A DNA stretch of 64,000 nucleotides from Lampris incognitus (lineage: Eukaryota > Chordata > Actinopteri > Lampriformes > Lampridae), in the NCBI RefSeq assembly GCF_029633865.1, contig NC_079215.1, positions 57,017,746-57,081,745 of the forward strand, written 5' to 3'. Shown piece after piece: positions 10,186 to 21,425 of the stretch. The notes below the pieces were generated by a model. The model was not told the DNA's origin and did no database searches. It worked only from the letters and a program-made list of their open reading frames with translations. The translations under genes and the position numbers were made by a program. The number at the start of each line of letters is the position of its first letter. The first letter of the stretch is position 1.

Positions 10186-10310
10186 TCAAGTCAAGTCAGT
10201 TTTATTTGTATAGCCCAATATCACAAATTTGCCTCAAGGGGCTTTACAGCAGCACAGCATCCTGTCCTTAGACCCTCGCATCAGTTAAGGAACAACTCCC
10301 TAAAAAACGC
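10186..10310 (-). repeat. LINE 3' untranslated end
   Basis: AGTTTTATTTGTATAGCCCA followed by ATATCACAAATT and GGGGCTTTACAGCA matches the segment at 45786-45890 that closes the L2-like LINE there. It is therefore a 5'-truncated copy of the same family. Confidence 0.7.
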
Positions 10311-10679
10311 TTGCGTGTGACAACTTTTCACATGGAGTGGCTGATGCACCTGCAGCCACCACGTGGTCCTTGGCAGGGGTCGGCCAGAGTCCAATGGCAT
10401 GGAAAACCAAGACGAATGGGGACCACCCTCTGTTGCAGCCTACTTCCGCCTTCACTGCCGCTGTGACCTGAGACATCTTCCTCCAGTTCCACCGTTGCGG
10501 TCTTTGTTGGATCTTTGTTGGATCCACGCTTCGTCTGGATCATCCCCCTTGACCAAGCTGCCTTGGGTGACCCTACCAGGAGCCAAGCTCCGGATGTCAT
10601 ACTAGCTCTTGGGATCATTGATACACATAAGCTTCGCCATCACGGTAAGGTGGCAATCTAGGAGAAGACAAGACGGAAT

Positions 10680-11335
10680 AAATATGCGTAAATGAGAGGG
10701 AGGACAGTGGAATGGTGAGGATGCAAGAAGACGTCTCCAAGAGGAGACGAAGGTGGATGAGTTGAAATACTCGGGGTCAGCCGTTCAAAGTAAGGGGGAG
10801 TGCAGAACAGAGGTGAAGAAGAGAGGGCAGGCAGGGTGGAGTGGGTGAAGAAGAGTGTCAAGAGTGATTTGCGAAGAAGGGTACCAGCAAGAGTTAAAGG
10901 GAAAGTTTACAAGATGGTTGTGAGACCAGCTATGTTATATGGTTTGGAGACAGTGGCACTGACGAAAAGACAGGAGGTGGAGGTGGCAGAGATGAAGATG
11001 CTAAGATTTTCATTGGGAGTGACGAAGAAGGACAGGATTAGGAACGAGTATATTAGAGGGACCGCTCAGGTTGGACGGTTTGGAGACAAAGCAAGGGAGG
11101 CAAGACTGAGATGGTTTGGACATGTGTGGAGGAGAGATGCTGGGTATATTGGGGAAAGGATGCTGCATATGGAGCTGCCAGGGAAGAGGAGAAGAGGAAG
11201 GCCAAAGAGGAGGTTTATTGATGTGGATGTTTATTGATGCAGAGGACAGGAAGAAATGGAAACGGATGATCCGCAGTGGCGACCCCCAACGGGAGCAGCC
11301 GAAAGTGGTAGTAGTTAAAGATGTGCTAATTAAGT
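10680..11335 (+). pseudogene. LINE reverse transcriptase C-terminal fragment
   Basis: The plus strand encodes VYKMVVRPAMLYGLETVALT, then a KMLRFSLGVTKKDRIRNEYI segment, REARLRWFGHVWRRDAGYI and KRRRGRPKRRFIDV. This is a thumb/C-terminal region typical of non-LTR retrotransposons. Upstream the frame shifts (10680-10860), and a stop follows FIDVDVY at 11237. After it comes a GCGACCCCCAACGGGAGCAG 3' block shared with 6178-6387. It is a dead, 5'-truncated insertion. I cannot fix the clade. Confidence 0.8.
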
Positions 11336-11754
11336 AAGATCAGCTGGTGTGGTGTTTGTTTGACGTGAGCACTGATGGATTTCAATGGCACATGGTCTTA
11401 GAATGCATTGATTCAGAGGCTTCAGTGGGCTCATATAGCAAATGTTTGCTTTGGATTCGAGCACGACATCCAGCTAAATCTGAACCATAAATCATGTAAA
11501 TAGCTAAAGTTTTATCTATCTGGGAAATTACAATAGTAGTAAATATATATTACATTTTTTAAATATTTTTAAAATATATTTTTTTGAATTAAAAAAATAA
11601 AATAAAATAAATACCTGAAAGTAATAGTAGATATATATAAAAAAATCATTTCAGATTTCAAAGAATAATAGCTAGCAGGTATAATTATCCAGGAAACTTG
11701 GTATTTGTATTAAATAACCTAAAAATCCCAGTTAGGTGCCCCCACCGCGCGTGC
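11336..11754. other. AT-rich unannotated stretch
   Basis: Strongly AT-rich (11500-11680) with no gene or repeat family recognised. Confidence 0.35.
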
Positions 11755-12065
11755 AGTATCAGTCGTTACTATGGACAAATTTGTGCGTACACACCTGTGG
11801 AATTTTTTCGCCCTCAAGATTGTCTGACAGTCAGCAGCAAAGCATGATGGTTATTTGTAATTCCTTCCTCCTAACATCTGTTGTCTACCTCTTGCAACGA
11901 GCAATCGACCCGGCCTGCAAACACATCAGTGTTAGCCAATCGGTGTCTAAATTCAGGGGTCACCCAGGTTCTACACTGGTGTCTGAGACAAACTTCAAGG
12001 CTAACAAATCCCATGGGCGTGTACGCACAAATTTGCCCATAGTAACGATTGATACATGAGGCCCC
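11755..12065. mobile_element. MITE with long terminal inverted repeats, copy 1
   Basis: The left end reads GTATCAGTCGTTACTATGGA and the right end is its near reverse complement (CCATAGTAACGATTGATAC, then ATGAGGCCCC). The arms pair over about 50 bp, including CAAATTTGTGCGTACAC. The interior is shared, in inverted orientation, with the copy at 30537-30853. There is no coding capacity. The superfamily is uncertain. Confidence 0.75.
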
Positions 12066-12759
12066 CTGGTGTTTTACTTTGATATAAGCTTTGTGCGATG
12101 GTGTCATTGTTCTAGAATCACGGACAGCTCGTCTTTATGACACAACTCTTAAACTGTGACTATACATGTACAGTTCGTCCTCAGCAACCCTCTGCAATCA
12201 GAGAGAGCAGATGAGTATCTCAGTTCACAGCACTGCCCAACTCTCGAACCAGCAGTTATTAATGGCTCCCTGGACACCCTCACTAATTATATTTGTACAG
12301 GAGTGAATGCGGCCAGGCCCCTATAGAAGCATATGTTAAATCATTGCCCATTATTAGCGGGAAAGGTCAGTTACATTTTCATGTCTGGGGTCTCTCTATC
12401 ATACCCTGACCTTTCGGCTTGACGTGCCAGTAAATCCACGAGAGCCCTCTCCAAATGTCACATGTTGTCCATGGCTGTATTTGACTCCCCAGGTTCCCCC
12501 GGCTGTGGGGTACGTACCACGTCCTACGTGTGCTTATTGATTCAGCCCCTTTGCATGACCTCTCCGCTGAATCCATTCAATTAACGCACCGCTTATGAAA
12601 ATACCTGAAAGAAAGGCTGTGAGAGTTGGTTTTCCTGTCAGTTTGCGCTTCCCAGTCGTTTATAAACAAATAAAATAATTGCTGTTGAAAAATTGGTGGA
12701 TGACAAGTTGATGCGGCCTGAAGAGGTCGGATCCAAAAAAGGAAAGGAAACCTCAAACG
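12066..12759. other. Unannotated intergenic stretch
   Basis: No gene, repeat family or structure was recognised. Confidence 0.3.
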
Positions 12760-13968
12760 TACACCGATCTGCCAAAACATTAAAACCCCTGACAGGTGAA
12801 GTGAATAACATTTCATTACAATGGCACCTGTCAAGGGGTGGGATATATTAGGCAGCAAGTGAACGGTCAGTTCTTGAAGTTGATGTGTTGGAAGCAGGAA
12901 TTATGGGCAAGCATACGGATCTGGGAGACTTTGACAAGGGCCAAATTGTGATGGCGAGACAACTGGGTCAGAGCATTTCCAAAACAGCAGGTCTTCTTGT
13001 GCGATGTTCCCAGTATGGCGTGATCAGTACTTACCAAAAGTTGTCCAAGGAAGGACAACCGGTAAACCAACCACAGGGACATGGGCACCCAAGGCTCATT
13101 GATTACACGTGGGGAGTGAAGGCTAGCCTGTCTGGTCCGATCCCACAGAAGAGCTACTGTAGCTCAAATTGCTGAAAAAGTTCATGCTGGATATGACAGA
13201 CAGGTGTCAGGACACAGTGCATCACAGCTTGCTGCATATGGGGCTGTGTAGCTGCAGACAGGTGAGTGTCCATGATGACCTCCGTCCACCATCAAATGTG
13301 CCTACGATGGGCACGTGAGCATCAGAGCTGGACTATGGGGCAATGGAAGGAGGAGGCCTGGTCTGATGATTCACATTTTCTTTTATATCATGTGGATGGC
13401 CAGGTGTCTGTGTGTGTGTTGTTTACCAGAGATGGCACCAGGATGCACTATGAGGAAAAGGCAAGCCGGAGGAGGCAGTGTAATGCTCTGGGCAATGTTC
13501 TGCTGGGAAACCTCAGGTCCTGGCATTCATGTGGATGTTACTTGCACCTTCAACCTAAACATTGTTGTAGACCAGGTACACCCCTTGATGGCACGGTATT
13601 CCCTGATGGCAGTGGCCTCTTTCAACAGGATCATACCTCCTGCCACAGTGCAAAAATGATTCAGGAATGGTTGTAGGCACATGACAATGAGTTCAAGGTG
13701 TTGCCTTGGCCTCCAAATTCCCCAGTTCTCAATCCGATCGGTCATCTGTGGGATGTGCTGGAAAAACAAGTCCAATCCATGGAAGACCCTCCTCGTAACT
13801 TACAGGCCTGAAAGGATCTGCTGCTAACGTCTTGGTGCCAGATACCAGAGGACACCTTCAGTAGTCTCGTGGAGTCCATGCCTCGACGGGTCAGAGCTTG
13901 TTTTGGTGGCACAAGGGGGACCTACACAATATTAGGAAGGTGGTGTTAATGTTTTAGCTGATTGATGT
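12760..13968 (+). pseudogene. Degenerate Tc1-like transposon of a second lineage
   Basis: The left end TACACCGATCTGCCAAAACA and the right end near 13968 (TTAATGTTTTAGCTGATTGA) are diverged inverted repeats. The transposase frame is broken: 12885-13175 covers the N-terminal DNA-binding part ([20 protein letters not shown]), and later pieces lie in two different frames (13266-13676 and 13315-13659). The catalytic motifs are damaged. SDESRF has become SDDSHF, and at 13720-13750 the [12 protein letters not shown] motif reads SPVLNPIGHLWD, so the last catalytic glutamate is a glycine. It cannot encode an active enzyme. Confidence 0.93.
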
Positions 13969-14010
13969 TTTAGCAACCATTACCACTGATTGAAAGTACC
14001 TACTTAGAAA

Positions 14011-14013
<3 letters not shown>

Positions 14014-14043
<30 letters not shown>
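14014..14043. repeat. (TG)n microsatellite
   Basis: About 15 TG units followed by a G run. Confidence 0.9.
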
Positions 14044-14046
<3 letters not shown>

Positions 14047-14099
14047 GGGGGGTGAATAGCAAATAATTGTGGGTTATATTTTTCATTATTTGATATCAT

Positions 14100-14760
14100 T
14101 AAGTATTAGGTAAGTGTATGTTTCTCTGGTGGATGGTGGATCTGAATTGGCAGGGATCTCAGGCAGATGGCCTGAGGGCTGCACAGATGGATGCAGGACT
14201 GAAGGGCAGAGCAGCTCTGGTGGACGGGCAGGAGGATGACCTGGAGACTGGCGACATTGGCAGGACTGCTCTGGTGTCCAGCGACGTGGACAAGGTAGCC
14301 GCTCGGGTTGCGGGCGTCGGCGGCAGGGGGGGTGTGGGTGTTGGTGGCAGGGCCGCTAGAGTTGGAACCAGGCAACCTCAAAAGTCAAGGGTAACAGCCA
14401 ACCAGGAACCCAAAGACCAAGGACCCCACTACGTCGAGCAGCTGGAGGTCAGGTTGGGCGGCAACAAAGACGATCATCTGATGATCTGGGAGCTTTGGCT
14501 CTGGGTCGGTGAAGACGGCCAACTGCTGGAGATCAGGCAGGGCGTCAGCAGGTGCGGTCAATGGCTGGAGGTCCGGTTTGTCATTGGCAAAGACGACCGG
14601 TGGCTTGAGGTTAGGCTGGGCATTGGTGAGGGCAACTGACAGCTCAAGAACAGGCTGGATGTCGGCAAAGGCGGGTGGCGGATCGAGATCAGGTGTGGAA
14701 CGTTTTCTCCAACTCTCACGTTTAACACTCATTAAAACACTAAAACACCGAATCTCCACT
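14100..14760. repeat. Degenerate coding-like tandem repeat, about 39 bp
   Basis: Between 14440 and 14660, four diverged units share the frame CTGGAGGTCAGG...GG...GGCAA.GACGA.C.. and leave open frames on both strands (173 codons on plus, 166 on minus). The regular spacing and two-strand openness point to repeat structure rather than a gene. No known domain was recognised. Confidence 0.45.
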
Positions 14761-15651
14761 TGAATGCTGCCATTCACGCAGCTGTTGCCTTTCAAAGAGC
14801 TTGTGTTGTGTTGAGTTGTTATTCTACAGTGTCTCGACAAAACACTTCTTCCCTTTTTCTCATTTTCTTTGTTCTTGGCTTCCAAAACACTAGGCTTTGT
14901 TAAGAAGGGAGCATATTGTCTACATGCTTGGTTCTGTTGGGTGACAGAGAGGAAGACGAGGGAGACTTAACTTCAACAATGCTAAATGTTGGCACCTAAA
15001 GCCTCAATATGTACCGTACTGACAGTCAGCAAAATGAGACTAAATGGGTTCATTTGTGATGAGTCATAAGAGCTCATCGGTAAACGCTGTAAAAAAAACA
15101 AGGTTTGCATACTGGAGGATAGAAAAGTGGCACTGCAGAGCCACAACACAACAACAAATACATCACTACAACTTCCCTTCTTCATTGCCTTAAGTCAGAC
15201 TCTTGTTCTATTCCCAAAAGGCGATGATGTGCAGTTTTAATGAGCAAAATGTGCTACCATAACATCTGAGAATAATGACACGATGCACCCCCCCCGCACA
15301 TAAAGCGCACAATCCATCCGAACAAAAGTGCTTTATTATGTAAGTGCTTAGTGTTATTGTATCATTGCCTTCTCATACCCTGTTAAATTAACTGAAGGAA
15401 CCGCCGCGTGTTTCTATCTGTCAGTCTTGATCCTCGGCAGGCTGAAGTCATTACCTGAGGGAAAGACAGTAAATCCGGACTGCAGTGGAAGGTCACAGTC
15501 CAGAAGGACAGTCTGAGCCTGTCACAAAGCCCGTCTATCAGATTACTCTGACCAACTTGTCTCTTTTAACCCACTTATTGTACTTCCCCCTGCTCAACAA
15601 CGCGGTTGTGAATGTTTCATTTACATTTGGAAACCAGCTCATCCTACGGAA
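14761..15651. other. Unannotated intergenic stretch
   Basis: Nothing was recognised. Confidence 0.3.
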
Positions 15652-15661
15652 ACCTAGAAGT

Positions 15662-15997
15662 CCATCCATCCATCATTCATCCATCCATCATCCAAGCCGC
15701 TTATCCCCACCAGGGTCGCCAGGATGCTGGAGCCTATCCCAGCAGTCACTGGGCGGCAGGCGGGGAGACACCCTGGACAGGCCGCCAGGCCCTCACACAG
15801 GGCCCACACACACTCTTTGGACTGTGGGAGGAAACCGGAGCACCCGGAGGAAACCCACGCAGACACGGGGAGAACATGCAAACTCCACACAGAGGACGAC
15901 CCGGGACGACCGCCAAGGTTGGACAACCCCGGGGTTCGAACCCAGGACCTTCTTGCTGTGAGGTGACCGCGCTAACCACTGCGCCACCGTGCCGCCC
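15662..15997 (-). mobile_element. Complete family 1 SINE with 10-bp target duplication
   Basis: It is flanked by ACCTAGAAGT at 15652-15661 and 15998-16007. On the minus strand the tRNA-like head (GGCGGCACGGTGGCGCAGTG, then B box GGTTCGAACCC) is followed by the core and the (GGATGG)n tail. The perfect duplication shows a fairly recent insertion by LINE-style retrotransposition. Confidence 0.95.
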
Positions 15998-16007
15998 ACC
16001 TAGAAGT

Positions 16008-18034
16008 GAGTCAGTAAGACAGTCATGGTAACACTCTGTCATCAGGGTCTTGCTGACACGAGTGAAGAGACTGCAGCCGGAGAGGAGGGACACCACGGTG
16101 GCGGTGCTGTTGAAGGACCAAAGGGGTCAAACCGGTTGCCATGAACGACAACGCCTCCATCGGCATTTATACCAGCTTCATCCAGTTCAGGGTCACAGGC
16201 TTGGCTTGTACGTGAACGTAGGGAGATTCTTTGTCGTTGGTATATGTGGACGTTATATTGCTGCTCTAATGCAAGAAAGCACATTGCGTTGTGTGTTTTC
16301 CTGACTAATTGGGTTTTTCCCCATCTTTTATTGCACCTCCTTAGCACTGTTGCTTGGCAGCATCCTGTGTTAAAGGGTCCTGGGCTAAATCCCATCTTCT
16401 CTCTGCTCCGTGTGGCGTGTCTGCTCCACCCAGTCTGAAGAAATGCATTTTGGGTTAGATTTAATAGCCCATACCTTCAGGAGCAGAATCAGAATCGTGT
16501 TTATTGGCCATCTAGGTTTGCTCATCCGCGGAATGTGACTCGGGTTTCGTGGCTCTCTCAGTGTCTGTATACTGTATACCCATCCACCCCTGTATACTTC
16601 AGGGGTGGATGGGAGTCGGATGGCATATGTGTGTGGACTCTGTAAGACGGACCGGCAGCCTGCTGAGGTTCTCTGCCTGAAGCCTGCCGGGACCGGCACC
16701 AGCCCCCCCCCCCCTTGTGACCCTCAAATGAGAGAAGCAGCTATCGAGAATGAATCAATGACCTTCCTCTAATGCGAACCTCTGCGCTGCTGCAGGAACC
16801 AGCTCTATTCATGGTGAGAGGGAAAGTTAATTTTGGACTCCTGTACGGGGACGAGAAAGAAGGGAACACCTAATGGATAAAACAATCCAGCAACTCCCAG
16901 AGGAAAGCAGTGAAGACGGACGGCTGAAGGAGAAGTTGCTCACTGCTGTGGTAGCCCTGGTCAGTGGTGCTGCTCAGATAGGTTGATGCAGCCTGGTGAA
17001 GCCGCCGGGTCAGGACACGTTTATTCCCGGTCACACACAAGGTGAGCATAATGTGTTGGTTTCCTAACCAGCGGGTATTGGTAGCCACAGTTGAGCCGAA
17101 CCGAAGGCCCGCGTGCCTTCGATCCTGCAAACAAGACCACGGCTGTGTCCAGGCACCAGTCAGCATAAGCTGCCATCCACCTGCCCGGGCGGGCACCTCC
17201 TCCACATCCCCCACCTCCTCCACAGCCCCCACAGCCCCTGTGCAAATGTGTGGCCTCGTGTTAATAATACATAAACTGTGACTTCTGGCGAGGTTTAAAT
17301 CACGGCTGAGCGTATTTTGGCTTTGAATCCCCACACTTCTTTTGGGAGATTGCCTCGTCGCTAATTTTAGACACCTTATTCACACGAGCGCGCGCGCGCG
17401 CGCACGCACGGGAATTCATTTTTTTTTGTGTGTTGCTATTTCATTCATTATCTCCTATTAACTGACCTCCACCTGCGTTCGCTGTAAAACACACGTGGCG
17501 CCACCTCCAGCCTCCCCCTTGCCTTACCCCTTCCTGCCGCATCTGATCCGCCTTCTAGGCCGCTGCCTCCTCTTCCCCGGGGAATGCTGTAACTCCCTGC
17601 CAATAAGGCCCAATCCATCAGCGCGCTCTGAGCCCTGGGCACCAGCACCGCTGGAGCTGCCTCATCCCATGAATAACAGCTCTGTGACTGGCCATGCCTC
17701 CTGCACACGGCGCGCTGCTTCTGCAACTGCGCCCTCGCCTCTGCCCAAACCCTGACATTACCCCGGAGTGTGGAACGGAACCGAATGTTAGAAGCAAGCC
17801 ATCAACCACAGGGGGAAGGCAAAAAAAAACAAACAAAAAAACCAAAAAAAATCACCCATGCAATGACGAGAAGCAGATTTACAAATGTCACAGATTATGA
17901 TAACAGCAAAACAATCCTGAGGTTAATATGGGCCACGAGCGTGTTGTGATTACCATGTATGGATCCGATGCCTGAGCTGGTTTTGGAGAGAAAAGTTCTT
18001 GCAAGAGCTAAAGGTTATGAAAAACCTCAGCGCC
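16008..18034. other. Upstream flank of the SorCS exon
   Basis: No gene is supported. A 14-bp perfect hairpin lies at 16579-16613 beside a LINE-tail-like CAGAATCAGAATC...TTTATTGGCCAT (16485-16512), and a short (CG)n run at 17388-17403. Part of this stretch probably carries the promoter of the downstream exon, but I cannot point to a start site. Confidence 0.35.
16579..16613. repeat. Perfect 14-bp hairpin
   Basis: CCCATCCACCCCTG at 16579-16592 is exactly complementary to CAGGGGTGGATGGG at 16600-16613, with a 7-nt loop TATACTT. Confidence 0.85.
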
Positions 18035-18055
18035 ATCTCTCTCTCTCCCCCCCCC

Positions 18056-18100
<45 letters not shown>

Positions 18101-18137
18101 CCCCCCTTCTCTCTCCCTCTCTGTGTCTGTCTGTCTC
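18035..18137. repeat. CT-rich microsatellite in the 5' leader region
   Basis: (CT)n interrupted by two C runs, ending in TGTCTGTCTGTCT. It lies about 230 bp before the SorCS start codon, probably in the 5' untranslated region or proximal promoter. Confidence 0.9.
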
Positions 18138-18364
18138 TTCCGGGCGCACACTCGGCAGCTGGCTTCGATTCCGCTCCTCGTCTATGTGGTGGCTTTCCCC
18201 AGCACAGATTCTTGGACGTGAACAGTTTTAAGAGCACTTTGCCAGATAAACAAGAGGGACTGTCTGCGCAGCGGCAACTATACATAGCACGCCTGGACTA
18301 GGGGAGGTTCTTCGTCGGCTGAGCTTCCACACTGTTACCCCCCCCCCCCCGAAATCTATCGGCG

Positions 18365-19069
18365 ATGGAGACTCGGGCTGGCGCCTGCCTAGGCTTGCGC
18401 TTACCTTTGGGGATCTGGGTGGTGATCGCCGCCTCTACCCTGCAGAATACCGGGGCGGAAATAAGTTGCGCATCCTGTCCGACGCCGCTCCAACTTCACC
18501 TGGAGGAACTGCGGCTGGATGCACGCGCTGCTCCGTCTCCGGAGCCCGACGCCGTGAAGACTATCCGAGTACGGTCCCAGCAACTTGTGGTGGTCACCGA
18601 CCAAAGCGCCGTAAGCGACGGTGAGCAGAGAGGCGCTTCTGCGGGGGATGTTCCCACGCATGTGCCGCTAGACGCCAGTTTGGATGGAGTGAGCGCGAAG
18701 GCACACAGCCCGTGGTCCAGTTCCCGTGAAGAAACGCACCCAGGCTATCGTACCCAGGGGGAGCCCGAGACGACGGAGGACGCTGCGCTCCGGAGAGCGA
18801 AGAGGAGCGGCTCCCACTTTCCCGAGTTCAGCCAAAGAGGCTGGACCGGCAGTGCCGGACTGGACGCAGACGCTCCGGAGGAACGAGGCAACCCCGGACC
18901 GTTGACTGACGGACAGAGGCCGGATCGGTCAGAATTCCGATGGAGCAGGGACGAGGGGAGAGGAAATAACCGGCAAGAGGAGCTGAAGCTCACCAGCAGC
19001 ACTTTCTCGCTGACTGGGGACTCCGCGCACAACCACGCGGTTGTCTACTGGTCCGGGCAGAACAGCAGC
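18365..19069 (+). CDS. sorcs1: SorCS-family VPS10 receptor, exon 1 (probably SORCS1)
   Basis: The exon encodes the first 235 residues of a type I membrane receptor that sorts cargo and neuronal receptors through Golgi and endosomes. Residues 1-31 are a signal peptide with hydrophobic core IWVVIAAS. Residues 32-147 form a poorly conserved propeptide ending at a furin-type site RRAKR (143-147). Residues 206-235 (EELKLTSSTFSLTGDSAHNH through WSGQNSS) match the start of the VPS10 beta-propeller, and EEL.LTS favours SORCS1 over SORCS3. The ATG is the first in frame after a stop at 18320. The frame stays open to 19141, but a perfect donor GTAAGT at 19070 ends the exon in phase 0 right after NSS. 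No other exon is visible in the window, so the remainder lies beyond 64 kb. The paralogue assignment is tentative because teleosts also keep sorcs2 and sorcs3 copies. Confidence 0.85.
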
Positions 19070-19075
19070 GTAAGT
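19070..19075 (+). other. Splice donor of SorCS exon 1
   Basis: AACAGCAGC|GTAAGTGAAG matches the intronic donor consensus exactly. It leaves a whole number of codons (705 nt), and exon 2 would resume inside the VPS10 domain. Confidence 0.85.
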
Positions 19076-20059
19076 GAAGCTTCTTTCCCCGGGTCGTCCC
19101 GTTTCTTCCACGTGCTGCCTAGGCTGGCTTTCCAGGCGTGATTCGACTTTTTTTTGAAAGTATTTAATTTGTTCTCGTACAATGAAAGAAGGGGGCTCGC
19201 GACGCACGCGCCGAGTGGGTCCTCACTGTAACAGGTGCAGCGGCTCCGACACGCACCGCGCGGAGCGTCACTTAGACCATCACTGGAACTGCGCACGGGG
19301 AGGGGGCAGCTTATTATTATATTCATAATAACCACGAGTATACTCTCTCCATAGGCAAGAGAGACAGCATCTGTAGTCTAATCATCTCGTGCAATGAATG
19401 CTTACAAACGTGGAGCCGGAAGAACTTCCCATCCAGACTGACGTTATCCATAGGCTTAGTTTCCTTAAAGATTTCCATTTTGGGTCTGAGACTGGCGCTC
19501 AGTAGGAATGTTACCGTCACCCTTCCGTTGCCTTGTCAATTTTATCGATTGAGGAGAATCATAAATTATTGCTAGTCTTCACATTCTTTAGTGGTGGTGA
19601 TGCATTTTCCCTGGGTATGACGGGAATGACAGTTCCCCTAAATTATTGGCTTTGACTGGCCCGCGTAAAACACTTAATAGACACCAGGTAGTATTTGTAT
19701 TTTTTGTTTGTTAGGGAAGCCAGTGATCAAGCCTGCCAGTTTGCGTCGCTAACTAAATGGTGTCATATGTGGAGGCACAACCATCGATTTTCCAGAGGGG
19801 GGCGGGGGTTGGATGTTTAAGAGGTTGGTCCTACAGCCATCCGCAGTATCACCCAGAGTATCGGCGCCTGCCTAAGACAGTGGTGCCAAGGAAAATAGCA
19901 CCACATTCAGTCGGTTCAGTGTTGTGCAATGAAGACTGGTCCTCGGAGAAGTAAGCGTTCTCCCGCAACATGACAAAAACCCTACCAGAAGACTGGCTTT
20001 GCCATTCTGAACAGCCACTCTTTTCATGCATGAACACAATTTCATATCATTGATATAAG
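19076..20059 (+). other. Start of SorCS intron 1
   Basis: No exon or repeat family was recognised. The open frame continuing to 19141 is intronic read-through. Confidence 0.5.
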
Positions 20060-20148
20060 GGCCTGCCGCCCAGTGACTGCTGGGATAGGCTCCAGCATGC
20101 CGCCACCCTGAGTTGGATAAGTGGTTTGGATAATGGATGGATGATATT
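20060..20148 (+). mobile_element. Family 1 SINE tail fragment
   Basis: Only the terminal L2/Maui-type block survives (TGACTGCTGGGATAGGCTCC, then GGATAATGGATGGATG). Confidence 0.8.
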
Positions 20149-21329
20149 ATGGCTGTCAAGATATTAGATTTTTATACGTGTATGAAACTCTAAAAGAAAA
20201 TCAAGTGACGTCATCAGTGTGATCCCCCCCCCCCCAAAATAATAGATTTTTCTTACATGGTAACACCAGTGACACGGCTCCAGGGGATCGGTATTTTCAT
20301 GATATATTTTATAGTATATCTTCGGTATTTATTTTCTAATGTAGTTTATATAATATATTTGATATTATGTATACATTATTGTGCTTTATATGGTAGAAAA
20401 TCATGTTTTTGACCTCAAAATACAGCACCCTCCCTCTACACAAGAGTGTGGGGCCAAGCACTTCTGCGGTGCTTGGCATTCTACTTAATTGAATAAGAAA
20501 ATATTGCCAAATTGATGGCTCAAAAAGATGTAATTGTTCAAATAAGATATTGTTTTATTTTAAAACATAAATAAATTGTAATAACCCTAAAGTATTTTTT
20601 TCAAGTGTAATGTTTCTGTAGAGGCTAGGGACATTCGATAGAGTGACCCACGTGATAAAAATAAGTTTAATATTATGATGATTTTTTTCCAGCGTTGTAA
20701 CAGCAAAATGTGATGGTAATGACACGTGATGGTAATGACAACTTTCACTTTTTGGACCAAAAGTTAGCTAAGTCTTAGACTTGCTAAGCTAACTTGTTAG
20801 CTAGCATACACTGTGGAAAGAATATACGTGAATAAAGTGAAATGTCTTATTTCGGTACTAAGATACTCGGTTAGTGACTTGTTTGGTAATGACGCCTGAT
20901 AAACAGATCAGGACGTATAACTCTTCACACTACTTACATTTATGTGGACACGAAAGAGTCATGCTTCTGCCATGACTGGTCACGCGCCTCTGGCACGTCT
21001 CGTTTCCACGGCAACCATGCTGTTGTTGTTTGAAAAAAAGCCATTGCTCTAAAATGTTGGGTGTGATGGTAGTGACAGATGCATGGGGGACAGCGACATT
21101 TCGCTATAAAACATGTGCAAATTGCACATAAATAAACCATATAAATTTGAAATACGTCTTTTTAAATTATGACGAGAAAACGCAAAGTAACGCTTTAATG
21201 AATTTAACCATTTGTATTACTTTATTACAGAGGGGACGTTAAAAAGTCTGGGCTGGGGAAAAGCCCAAAACAGTGACATTGTGGCACATCTGAATTTTCA
21301 ACACACTGAGGAAGCATTAAAATGTCATC
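20149..21329. other. AT-rich intronic stretch with repeated GGTAATGACA word
   Basis: TGATGGTAATGACA or close variants occur near 20712, 20728, 20884 and 21064, and GCTAAGCTAACTTGTTAGCTAGC near 20785-20807 is inverted-repeat rich. It may be an old DNA transposon. No ends were defined. Confidence 0.35.
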
Positions 21330-21425
21330 ATCCACCCACCCACCACCCACCATCCATCCATCCATCCATCCATCCACCCATCCATCCATCCATCCATTAT
21401 CCAAGCCGCTTATCCCGATCGGGGT
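21330..21425 (-). mobile_element. Family 1 SINE tail fragment with expanded CCAT repeat
   Basis: (CCAT/CCAC)n at 21332-21395 is followed by TTATCCAAGCCGCTTATCCC, the minus-strand form of the SINE tail. Confidence 0.75.

Noticed and set aside
14118..14639. 173-codon open frame as a gene
   Set aside because: It is open on both strands and composed of degenerate repeats, with no domain recognised.
18365..19141. A 258-codon single-exon protein
   Set aside because: The frame passes a perfect GTAAGT donor exactly where the VPS10 sequence stops matching. The last 23 codons are intronic.
21002..21015. RFX X-box (GTTTCCACGGCAAC)
   Set aside because: It departs from the consensus at the fourth base, and a single isolated motif in an intron is weak evidence.
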